Under the pieces are notes generated by a model. It saw only the letters and a program-made list of their open reading frames with translations, was not told the origin of the DNA and did no database searches. Below are positions 11,731 through 21,060 of a stretch of 64,000 nt of DNA, piece by piece. The stretch is from Excoecaria cochinchinensis. Lineage: Eukaryota > Streptophyta > Magnoliopsida > Malpighiales > Euphorbiaceae. The stretch spans positions 7,077,501 through 7,141,500 of the forward strand of contig CANTUQ010000043.1 of the NCBI GenBank assembly GCA_947683425.1, given 5' to 3'. Within the stretch, counting starts at the first letter, position 1; every line of letters begins with the position of its first letter. Made by a program: the position numbers and the translations under genes.

Positions 11731-11889
11731 TTAGGCATGCCTAATAGAGTCTTTGTAGCTGCAGCGCCCTTTGAACGATTTGGACCCTGATCAGGTCCCA
11801 CGACTGGTTCCTCGCGAACCCTTTGATGTGAAATGTTTTTGGAATGTGGAAAAGATGATGTTGCTTTTCGACTTGTACCTGTATGGTAC
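11731..11889 (+). promoter_or_regulatory. Ordered hairpin array in Tekay-type LTR
   Basis: Successive inverted repeats: TTAGGCATGCCTAA (11731), GGACCCTGATCAGGTCC (11782), GGTTCCTCGCGAACC (11806), GTACCTGTATGGTAC (11875). The same order occurs in three other LTRs (35126-35337, 18331-18511, 40347-40524). A later conserved palindrome, AAGCGTTATCGCTT, is at 12711-12724. Function unknown; a structured LTR transcript is one possibility. Confidence 0.7.
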
Positions 11890-13235
11890 ATTATATTATA
11901 TGTTCCCTCTGAGGTTCACCCGGTCAGAGATCGGGCTATGTGTTCCCTCATGAGTTATATGTTCCCTCTGAGGTTCACCCGGTCAGAGATCGGGCTATGT
12001 GTTCCCTCATGAGGTCTCCTCCTCAGTACTCGTTATCCACTATTATGAGTCAGCAGGTATTTTGATGGTTTGTTTTACTCTGTTTTGAAATAGTCATCAG
12101 AATGTGATATCTGAATGAACAAGAATCCGTTTATGTGTATATGAATATGCCTACGGGCTTCAGAAGATAAATCTGTATTTAGTAAACATGACTATCCGTA
12201 CTTGGCATGTGATTTGTTATTAGTTTCTGAATGCTTTGAAATTATACGATTGATGTATTTATGTATATGAGTTAAGCGTGGTTTTATTGTGTACAAGCAT
12301 GTGAATCAGATCGGTTGTGAAAGTAGGTATATAAGATGTAATCGTACTTTCTGCATGGTTTTGATATGAATGTGAAGTGATGTGATTATGCCTTCAGTTT
12401 CTGTTATGGGAGTGTTTACAGCATGATATACTATGTATTAGAGTTGTGCAGCAGAAGTGTGGTGTTTTGGATGTTTTCTTGGATATATGGCTCAGCATGA
12501 TAACATTGGTGTTGTGTTTGGGTTATGACTGTTTTGGCCCATTCCTGATAGGTATATATGATTATATGTGTGAGTTTTCGAATGAATGCCTTTATTATGC
12601 AAGTCTATTTAAATATATGTTTTGAATATTCGAAATTGCCATTTGAATGTATTTTGCCTTGACGACCATTGTGAATGGCCGTCCATATTATTATATTTGT
12701 TTTCCCCACTAAGCGTTATCGCTTAGCACGGGTTCTTTTCCCCGTGCAGGTGGCAGGTTTACTTCTGTTCGAGTCGCGCATCTGCAGAGTCGGCCACATA
12801 GGAGTTAGAAGTGATGTATTTTGTTGAATTTCTGTAGCCTGAATTTTGTAATTCTGATGAATATGTATATGTAATAATATGTAAAGAGAACGATGTAAAA
12901 TTTCAGACTCCTATTGTATGATTGTAAAATTGTAAATGTGTATATTTCTGTTTAAAATATGCGCGTTTATGAATATGTATGTTCAGCTGTTTGCTCCTTA
13001 AAAGTTTTAAATTCTGTCATAATTGTATACACTTTGTATCGTTCTGTTCGGTAACACACCTACTCGTACGGCTTCCTACTCCCTTGCGGATGGGTTCGTC
13101 TGCGTATGGGTTGGGGTGTTACATGACTTTTTTGAAAAAATGTTAGAAGTTCAGTGACATTTAAGATAGAAAAAAAAAGTCGGTTACTTTTGCGCGATAA
13201 GTGATAAGTTGAGTGACCATGAGTGAAATTGACCC

Positions 13236-13380
13236 TCCTTTTCTCAAGGCATTCTCAGTCTCTTCGGAGCATTATCTTTAACTCCTTTTCCAAGGCATTC
13301 TCAGTCTCTTCGGAACATTATCTTTATGTCCTTGTTCAAAGGCATTCTCAGTCTCTTCGGAGCATTATCTAGCATTAAGT
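13236..13380 (+). repeat. 47-bp tandem repeat, right part
   Basis: About three further copies of the unit seen at 8490-8834, separated from them by the MULE-like insertion. Confidence 0.9.
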
Positions 13381-13413
13381 TTTTCCAAATCCTTCCAATC
13401 TAAGGGCATGCCC

Positions 13414-13750
13414 GCACTTTGTAAGCCTAGAACGGGCTCGGTGCAGTTCGGAAGAACACCCCGCACTTTGTAAGCCTAAAACGAGCTCGGTACAGTTCGA
13501 AAGAACACCCTTGTACTTTGTAAGCCTAGAACGGGCTCGGTGCAGTTTGGAAGAACACCCTCGCACTTTGTAAGCCTAGAATGGGCTCAGTGCAGCTTAG
13601 AGAGCAACCCTCGCACTTTGTAAGCCTAGATCGGGCTCGGTGCAGCTCCGAGAGCAACCCCCACACTTTGTAAACCTAGAACGGGCTCGATGCAGCTCAG
13701 AGAGCAACTCTCGCATTTTGTAAGTCTGGAGCAGATTCGGTGCATTCTCA
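13414..13750 (+). repeat. 50-bp tandem repeat of Tat A
   Basis: Seven copies at exact 50-bp spacing (13414, 13463, 13513, 13563, 13613, 13663, 13713), each with CACTTTGTAAGCCTAGA and GGGCTCGGTGCAG. This is a second, unrelated array directly after the 47-bp array in the 3' region of Tat A. Confidence 0.95.
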
Positions 13751-13824
13751 TGACTAGGAAGATGACTACCTCAGGTACGCATCTCTTCTCTCTTTCTTTG
13801 AGTTTTGGCTCACCTAGGCACTAC

Positions 13825-13846
13825 GTTCCCCAAAACTAGGGGCAAC
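13825..13846 (+). promoter_or_regulatory. Tat A polypurine tract
   Basis: CCCCAAAACTAGGGGCAAC lies directly before the 3' LTR start. B, C and the 42491 LTR have equivalents (31955-32020, 47722-47740, 42463-42490). It would prime plus-strand DNA synthesis. Confidence 0.65.
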
Positions 13847-13987
13847 TGTAGACATCGGGATCTAAGGCAGCTCAAACTGAAATTACCTTAAGATGAAAAT
13901 GATGCATGTTCACGAGCAAAAAATAGATCGAAGTGATGGTTTCCTCGAAAAATATGTTTTACGTTTTTAATTAAAAAAAAAGATTTT

Positions 13988-14122
13988 GGGGGCCCTGTGC
14001 AGTAAGGTCCATCTCACCCATGTGAGATGGAGCCTCACGTTTGTGAGGCCCATCTCACGTTGGTGAGATGCAGCCTCACTACGTGAGGTCCATCTCTCGG
14101 GTGAGAGGCTGCCTCACGTGCT
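13988..14122 (+). repeat. Palindromic word cassette, Tat A U3
   Basis: Alternating inverted words CATCTCAC / GTGAGATG and CCTCACG / CGTGAGG just upstream of a TATA-like box. No such words occur at this place in the B, C or 35541 LTRs, which carry different GC-rich palindromes there. Confidence 0.8.
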
Positions 14123-15052
14123 TCTCTTCCCCTCAATGTTTCTCTTCCATTTTTCAATGGGATTTGGTTTGAAAGCATGGGTTTATGGTTGATTGGGTGA
14201 GAAACCACCTAACCTTCTCTGAGATATAAAAAGAAAAGGTTAAGAAACTGAAGAAGGGGGGGATGGTTTTTGAGAGCACGGAAGAACCCAGAAAGGAAAA
14301 GACAGAGAAGAGTTTTGGGGAGAAGCAAGAAAATAATTCTCGTTTTCTCAAAAGGCATTATGAGATTGTCTCTTAAGCCCAGGAAATCAATTCTTGAGTT
14401 GGAGATTCAATCACCTTTTGTGTTCTTTTTAACGTAAACTTTCACTAAAAGCTTTTTAGGCTCTGTTTAATCTTTTCTTCAAGAAAATCAAAAAGGAAAT
14501 TAGAACTTCATCATCTGCAGATCAAAGATCAATATCTGAGGGTAAATACTGAATAGCCATCTCACTTTCTTTTCTTTCTTTCTTCTTCTTCTTTCTTTCT
14601 TTCTTTCTTATTTCTTTTCTTCGTTTTGCTGTGCTAGTTAATTCTGTTCATTATATATATTGTATATATATTTCTTACTTGATCTTATTAACTTGTTTAT
14701 TGCATATTCATTGCTGTTATGATTAAATAAATATGTTTATTGCTTTAATTCGCATGATGTTTTGCATGTTTTGATCACTTGATATTGAGTTTGTTGGTTT
14801 GTTATCATGTCCTTTGTTCGTCTCTGTTTTTAAGTTTGTTTGAGTTGAGCCTTTATTCGTCCATGTCGTGACTTCCCTGATCGAGTCGTGCTCTTGCTTT
14901 CTCTTCCCTCCCTTTTTGATCAGGTTGTTTTCTATTCCATTTCTTTATTTTCCGATCGGATCCTAATCTCCTAGTCGGATTGTATTACCGGTTCCCTAAA
15001 ACGGACGACGCATCGGTTTTTACCTGCTCAGTTGCGGCGTTTCCCCGATCGG

Positions 15053-15152
15053 ATTGCACGAATCGTGCATGCTTTGCACGACTCGTGCAATGCATTCATG
15101 AGTCGTGAATGCACTGCATGACTCGTGCAACGCATGCACGAGTCGTGCATGT
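15053..15152 (+). repeat. GCACGAGTCGTGC word cluster, Tat A LTR
   Basis: Five or six copies of a near-perfect palindrome (GCACGACTCGTGC and variants) with short spacers. The same word makes a cluster in the unrelated Tekay-type solo LTR at 41140-41265. Confidence 0.85.
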
Positions 15153-15640
15153 CTGATTCCTTCCCCCTTCCATTTTTTCGTTGCCCCTGTTTCATTCTTC
15201 GGGTTTTCTGTTATTCCCTGTGTGTTTATTTTATTTAATGCAACTATTTTATGTTTATTTCTATTTATTTAATTGTTTATATTTAATTAGTTTAATTGAT
15301 TATTATTTGATTAATCTATTAATTATTTTGATTAATTATTTTATTAAACTAATTTATGTGTTCATTAATTATTTAATTAGCTTCACTAACATTTTATTCA
15401 TTTTGTTTTATTTGTCTCGAAAATTATTTATCTTCGCGAATTACATTTTGTGCTCGGATTGCGTCCCTCTCAGCGGCAGACGTTGCATGACTCGTGCAAT
15501 GTGTGCACGACTCATGCACCTCCACCTCCATTCTCCCATTCATTTATTTCTTTCACATTTTTTGCCTTTTAAATTGTTTTCACTTCACTCTTCTTTATTG
15601 TATACCAATCCTATCCTATTATTTTATGTTTATCATTTTA

Positions 15641-15655
15641 TATTATTATTATTAC

Positions 15656-15724
<69 letters not shown>
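15641..15724. repeat. TTA microsatellite
   Basis: Long (TTA)n tract with one interruption near its start, inside the Tat A 3' LTR. Confidence 0.95.
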
Positions 15725-15725
<1 letters not shown>

Positions 15726-16987
15726 TTGTTTTGTTTTGTTTTATTTCATTATCATTATTATCTTTATTTAGTTTAATTATTATCATTATTTTAAATTAAT
15801 ATATTATTTTATTTTTACATGGCTAGTTTTTGCATGATTTTTTTTTATCATATTTGCATATGTACTGTCCATGTGACCCTTTAATGTGTTTTATTTAATT
15901 CATTCTATTTTATACTTGTATGTTAACTTTATTTTATTATTCATCCATATTCATATTTGTACTGTTATTAATTATTTATTTTTTAATTAATTCATTTGTT
16001 TTGTTACTAACTACTTTTCTCTTTTTACTTTGTCAATTTAATAAATCCACGTACATGAGTGTTTTCTCACCGAATGGAAGATCGGGAAAGTAAAGACTTT
16101 CAAATTGATGGTTTGCATTTCAATTGTTGTATTTTTTTATTATTATTTTTATGTGTTGTATGTAAAAATGTATTTTATATCCGTCCGTATTATAGAAAAT
16201 TATATTTTTTATAACAATTAATAACTAGATTTTTTATTAATAAAATGGACCAATGTTCTATTTTAACCAATAAAATCTCACTTTCAAATAGAGAACTAAT
16301 TTTCATAAAATGGGATCACTCATCCCGGTTATCAGTGTCTAACAATAGTTCTCTACTTTTTAAGCTAATAAAAAGGAACCAATGTTCCTAAAATGTAATA
16401 AATGATCCGATTTATGTATGATGCATTTTAATTACTCTTATACATTTTTGATTATTTTTATTCTTTTTTTGGGCCCTTGTAATTAATTTTAGGGCAAGTT
16501 TTATTATTTATGCTTTATTATTTTGGGGGATTGTTCTGTCCCATTTAATTTCTTATTTGTAATTTATTTATTTACTAATTGCTTTATTATTTATTTACTG
16601 TTTTATTTATCGCTTCCAATATGCTTGCAAATGCGCTTTAAATTCAATGCATAATCGCGTGAGATGAGAAATTGAATTTTGATTTCTTAAAAACTCATTT
16701 ATAAACTTAAATCATTAATAAGAGTGAAGTTCCGAACACCATTTCTGGTTTAGACCAATAGAGGTTAGAGACCTTTCCCAATTTCTTGTAAATTGGGTGG
16801 CGACTCCAAAATACCTCAAAGGTGCTTAAAGGCGTTGTGAGTTTAGATGATCCTTTCCAATGTTCTGTTAGAAAGGAGGAATCCAAGATGACTCATGATG
16901 CCCAAGATCAAAAAGACGCGAACTAACCCCTCGAGCCCTAAGAGCGGGTTCAGCGAGGGCCTTTGCTAGGTTTCGGCGTGCGTCACA

Positions 16988-17839
16988 ACAACTTGGAGAA
17001 CCTGCTATTACTTGAGTCAAACCAATCAAAGTTGGGGAGACTTTCAGGGTAGGATCATCAGCTAACCAACCTTCTTATGCCGTTCATTCTAGGGGCAAAC
17101 CTCTACTCTTTTCAACATTTGAGCATGGGAGAAGTAAGAGACTCGCTTCAGAGTGTGATTGAGCTGAGATACAAGTCTTAAAAAGCAAAAAAGCACGGGC
17201 AGAATGTGAGGCAGACTCAAATCTTGGCCTGAAAAATACATCAAAAAGATTTTTAATATGGTTGCCAAGACAAATGGGAAAGACAGAAGATCAAAATCAT
17301 TTACAATCAGTAGGTATGTCCAATCTCTCGAATCTGGGAAGGAGAATGGGTGATCTCGAGGAAGAAATCATGAAGTCTAAGCTTGCAACCACTCAGGCGC
17401 CTTTTAAAAAGGCTCTTGCTGCCCCTATAATTCCAAAAGTTGGTTCGATAAGAGAAGTATCAACTACTCTGAGGCATTACTCTAACCTGGGTAAATCCTT
17501 ATCTTGGGTGCTCAAGAAGCGTATGAAAAAGGGAAAATTACAGCCATTATCGGCTAGGCCTGCCTTAAGCCAAGGGAAACCAGGTCATAGAACAGATCAA
17601 TTTTGTGCTTTCCATCAACACACTGGGCACTTAACAGATCAATGCCGAATTCTAAGGGACCGAATTCAGGATCTCATCGACAACAAGGAGATTACTGACC
17701 TAGAGAAGAGGAGAAAATAAAAGCCGATGACAGATGAAAGACATTGGTTGCAGCGCTTGCATTGCTAGGAGTTTTCTTTATTAGATATGTTTGTCTTTAT
17801 ATTTGAGCTTTTAAATAATGGTGTATGCAGTACTGATCA
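16988..17839 (+). pseudogene. gag: Older Tat element, gag 3' part
   Basis: Gag coding sequence resumes right after Tat A. One frame runs from about 17073 to 17720 with a TGA near 17157. The Tat knuckle is CAFHQHTGHLTDQC (CX2HX4HX4C), preceded by GKLQPLSARPA, as in A, B and C, and followed by RDRIQDLID. The 5' part of this element would lie left of Tat A, outside the window. Sequence after the stop (17721-17839) resembles the gag-pol spacer of B (25640-25730). It is cut at 17839 by a minus-strand Tekay-type LTR. Confidence 0.8.
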
Positions 17840-19764
17840 TGTAACACCCCCTACCCATACGTAGGCGAACCCATCTGCAAGGGAGTGAGAAGCCGTACGA
17901 GTTGAGGTGTTACTAAACAAAGTGGTACAATAACATACATCCACATATAATATACATATAGAAATACAGCGGAATTAAAACTTTCAAACAAAATGATCAT
18001 TCATAAATGTACTAATAATATTCATTATGTAACTGTTCTGATCTAACCAGAATAATTACAATGAGAGTTCACTAATAAAAAAGAATCATATAACAAAAAG
18101 CTAAGTCCTAACATTAATTCCCTCTTTGTTGGCTTGACTTGTGGTAACTCTCCTAAAAGCTATACACCTTCTGCACCTGAACGGATGAAACACCCATGCT
18201 AAGCAATAACGCTTAGTGGGGAAACAAACAACAATAATATGGATGGCCATTCATAGTGGTCATCAAGCCAGAATGCATACATAGTGGCATATACTGATAA
18301 TCATAAGGCATAACGAGTGAACGCATGGCGGTACCTTACGGGTACGAATCGGAAAGCAACATCACATTTTCTCATTCAAAAACATTTTACGGAGGGGATC
18401 TTAAACAAGATCCAAACACATTGAGGTTCCCGAGGAACCAAACAGGGACCTGATTAGGGTCCAAATAGAACAAAGGTGCTGTAACTACTAAACTCTATTA
18501 GGCATGCCTTACTATCCACTAAATTGACTCTTACAGGTCATGCATAATTCATCAAATCACATTCATATAATTCATAAAATTATCCATGCATAATTCTAAA
18601 AGTATCACAAGTTCGGAAACTAGACATTGAAAGCATAAAAGAAAACTCAAGTTGAAGCTAGGAGGTGTCACGCTCGCGACGGAGGCAAAACTAGCCCCAG
18701 GTTGTGATCGCGGCAGTCTTCGTGCTCGCTCAGAGACAAAAGCACATCTCATTGTCGTGCTCGCGATAGAGAACGGCCCAAATATGCTCGGTAGCCGAGC
18801 GCTTTGTCGCGCTCGCGACAGAGAGCTCTCGCTGCGGCGACTAAGCAACCCAATGCTCGGCCACGCGTAAAGGCTGAATATACAGAGCTCTATCGCACTG
18901 ACGATAGTGTCGTGCTTGCTACAGAGTCGTGATTTCCAGCTCTTATGCAAAAATCTGTAGAAAAACACACTCCCAAAATCACCCAAACCTCCAATTGACT
19001 TCAAAACTCAACCCCACACAAATTGATCATTGAAGTCATCTTAATTACCCTAAAACCCAACTTTTAAACCACAAACAATAATTTAATTACACAAATAACA
19101 TAATCAAAATCCTCACTTTAGAAAAGCTGAAATCTCTCTCTAAGTTCAACCAAAAATTCACATCTTAGTTCAATTACTCATAATCCAAGCATCTCAACCC
19201 AAAATAATCATTACCCACATCATTTAAATACAAATACACATATTATATCTCATTAATTACCAATCATTCAAGAAAGAACACAAAATCACATAAAATGCAT
19301 AAAGAAATCAGAAATTCCCAAAGCTGTAAATTCCTATGCTCCTAGTTGCAAGCTCCGCTCCCACTCGCCTTCTCTTTCCCCTTGGGAGCACGAGTAGGCG
19401 CTTCTAAACCCGAAAACCCAAGAACCATACAAATGCAAAACCCTAGATTAAGAACACATCTAACAAAGACTAAGAGAAAAGATGTAGAAGAAGAGAAAAC
19501 CCACTAAAACTTACCAATTAAAGCTTAGGAGATGATCAATTTCCACCAAAAACCACTTGGATCAAAACTAGGGCACACTTGAAGAGAAATGAGGAAGAGG
19601 AGATAAAGAGAAGAAGAAAAAGAATGGGAAAAAAGGCAGCAAAATAGTTGCTCCCTCTTCTCTCTCCTTCTATGTATACCTACTTCCTAAAACCCTAGCC
19701 ACATGTCACCCTATCTTTAGTGGACCTTGATCACTCACACCCTACACCCATGCAAGACACTATA
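17840..19764 (-). mobile_element. Tekay-type LTR, minus strand, truncated
   Basis: In minus orientation it ends ...GGGTAGGGGGTGTTACA at 17840, like the solo LTR ending at 13123. Hairpin array members are at 18331-18345, 18396-18413, 18425-18439, 18445-18462 and 18498-18511; CTAAGCAATAACGCTTAG is at 18199-18216. The GGTAAGT site is at 19509-19515 (minus). Palindromic TCGCG words (18664-18935) are degenerate. The first roughly 190 bp of the LTR are missing: it is cut at 19764 by the plus-strand LTR that follows. Confidence 0.8.
18331..18511 (-). promoter_or_regulatory. Ordered hairpin array in Tekay-type LTR
   Basis: From right to left: TTAGGCATGCCTTA, GGGACCTGATTAGGGTCC, GGTTCCCGAGGAACC, GGATCTTAAACAAGATCC, GTACCTTACGGGTAC. 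Same order and similar spacing as the other three arrays, read on the minus strand. Confidence 0.7.
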
Positions 19765-20684
19765 TGTAACACCCCAATTTCCCCCCTAATAGTTTGAGCC
19801 ATGTGCATGTGTGCATTGTGTATGTGTATTGGTGTGTAATAAGGGTATTTTGGGTAAAATGCATGTTTTAGGGGTTTTAATAGAGTGTGAGTGCATATAT
19901 GTTATTAGGGTGTTAGTGTTGGATTGTGTTAGTGTGTGCATGCTCACATGTTGTAGGGTATGAGTGATCAAATTCCACCATTAAGGAGTTGACATACGGC
20001 TAGGGTTATGAAAAGAGTAAATAGAAGAAGAAAGAGAAAAGGGAAAGCAGAATTTGTTATCTCTTTCCCGTTTCTCCTCTTCTCTCTATTCCTATTCTTC
20101 CTTTCTCCTCTCAAGTGTGCCTAGCTTTGATCCAAGTGGATTTGGTGGGAATTGATCACTTCTCAACCTCCATTTGGTAAGTTTTGCTGCATTTCTTCTT
20201 CTTTTTCATCTTTTCTCCTTCTTTGCTGGTTTGAGTTTTGATCTAGGGTTTGTTGTTTTGTGTGATTTTGGGTGTTGTGCTTAGTTGAGCCTCCTTGCCA
20301 TCCCAAGAGAAAGGAGAAGGCGAGTGGTAGTGGTGCTTACTAAGTAGGAGCAAAGGAATTTCAGGTTTGTGAAATTATGTGAATTTTGATGATTAGTGTG
20401 TTCTTTGTTGATTTCTGGAAATTGGCTTGATTGATGAAGTTATAATAGTGTATATTTTATGAGTTTTAAGTATGTTGGGTTATAACACTTAGGTTTTGAT
20501 TTTATTGGATTATATATGCAATTGATTAAGTTTTTGGATTATGAGTTGCTGGTTTTGGTTTTGATGATTTAATCATGTTAATGCATGTTCCCTTGAGTTT
20601 ATTAGCTAAAAACGTGAAGTTTAAGTTGTTCTTGATGAGTGGAATGTTGAATTTTGAGTATGTTGATTTGTGTGAGTGAGTTGG
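19765..20684 (+). mobile_element. Tekay-type LTR, plus strand, first part
   Basis: Starts TGTAACACCCCAATTTCC, very like the Tekay 3' LTR start at 63109 (TGTAACACCCCAAAACCG). The stretch GTAGGGTATGAGTGATCA matches the end of the neighbouring minus-strand LTR in inverted orientation. GGTAAGT is at 20176-20182. It is split at 20684 by Tat B and continues at 34526. Confidence 0.85.
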
Positions 20685-20917
20685 TGTAAACACCAGGTCC
20701 TGAGGCAGCCCAGATCAGAGTTACCCAATGATGATTAGATGCCGTGTCACAGGCAAAAAGGTTGAAAGTGGTAATTTTCTTGTCAAATTTGCATTTTTGA
20801 GTGAAAAAAATAAAACAATAATAAAAAATATTTTTAAAATTAGATTTGAAAAATGGGGTTAAGAAATTATAGTATTTTTTAGTTAAATTTAAAAAAAATA
20901 AAAAAAATTACTTTCCG

Positions 20918-21060
20918 AGAAAGTCGACGCGCTGGGCGCTGCGCCTTCTCTCGCGCGCGAGCGACACGAAGGGCGTCTCCCAGCGTGCGGAGCGCGCGTC
21001 CGCGTGCTTCTCCACGCGCGACCGACGCCCGTCGCGCGTGCCGACGGGCTTCGGTCACCC
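20918..21060 (+). repeat. GC-rich palindromic cassette, Tat B U3
   Basis: GC-rich island in AT-rich surroundings with self-complementary words: GCGCGCGAGCG, GACCGACGCCCGTCGCG, CCGACGGGCTTCGGTC. This whole segment is missing from the B 3' LTR. Confidence 0.8.

Larger units (their letters stand above)
9248..13123 (+). mobile_element. Tekay-type solo LTR in the MULE-like element
   Basis: Begins TGTCACACCCCAAATCGG and ends TTGGGGTGTTACA, with TGACT duplicated on both sides (9243-9247 and 13124-13128). No internal coding region, primer site or second LTR is seen, so it is a 3.9-kb solo LTR left by LTR-LTR recombination. Assignment to a Tekay-type family rests on similarity in end sequence and internal blocks to the LTR that follows the Tekay pol at 63109. 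It contains a GGTAAGT site (9771-9777), palindromic word clusters (10520-10559, 11053-11415), a hairpin array (11731-11889) and a 52-bp tandem duplication (about 11900-12010). Confidence 0.85.
8835..13235. mobile_element. MULE-like non-autonomous element
   Basis: The ends are inverted repeats: GGGTTGATTTCACTAACGG at the left, and the complement of GGGTCAATTTCACTCATGG at the right, with similarity continuing about 170 bp inward. Both sides are flanked by TCCTTTTCT (8826-8834 and 13236-13244), a 9-bp target duplication typical of Mutator-like elements. Without the nested solo LTR the element is only about 520 bp and has no coding capacity. An extra partial copy of the terminal repeat lies in direct orientation at about 9053-9165. 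Confidence 0.85.
3258..16987 (+). mobile_element. Tat element A (Ty3/gypsy), nested and defective
   Basis: The sequence 3258-4114 and the 3' part of 13847-16987 are two copies of one LTR. The first is followed after one base by a tRNA primer site and the second is preceded by an A- and G-rich tract. Lineage is assigned from the LTR style, the CX2HX4HX4C gag knuckle and similarity to elements B and C, which carry Tat pol domains. Pol is essentially absent, so the element is non-autonomous. Nested in it are the CACTA element in the 5' LTR and a MULE-like element carrying a solo LTR in the 3' repeat. It inserted into gag of another Tat element, seen from 16988. The left end of the 5' LTR is outside the window, so its target duplication cannot be checked. 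Confidence 0.85.
13847..16987 (+). repeat. Tat A 3' LTR
   Basis: Starts TGTAGACATCGGGATC and ends GGCGTGCGTCACA, 3141 bp. A TATA-like GATATAAAAAG is near 14221. Upstream of it (13988-14122) is a cluster of CATCTCAC/GTGAGATG and CCTCACG/CGTGAGG words; downstream (15053-15152 and 15478-15521) are GCACGACTCGTGC-type words. A (TTA)n microsatellite is at about 15641-15724. Long leucine- or tyrosine-rich open frames at 15181-15799 are products of this microsatellite. Confidence 0.9.

Noticed and set aside
15181..15799. 196- and 101-codon open frames rich in leucine, isoleucine or tyrosine
   Set aside because: They run through an AT-rich LTR and its TTA microsatellite; composition alone explains them.
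18552..19004. 150-codon minus-strand open frame
   Set aside because: It lies in the Tekay-type LTR across degenerate palindromic words; no homologous frame in the other LTRs.
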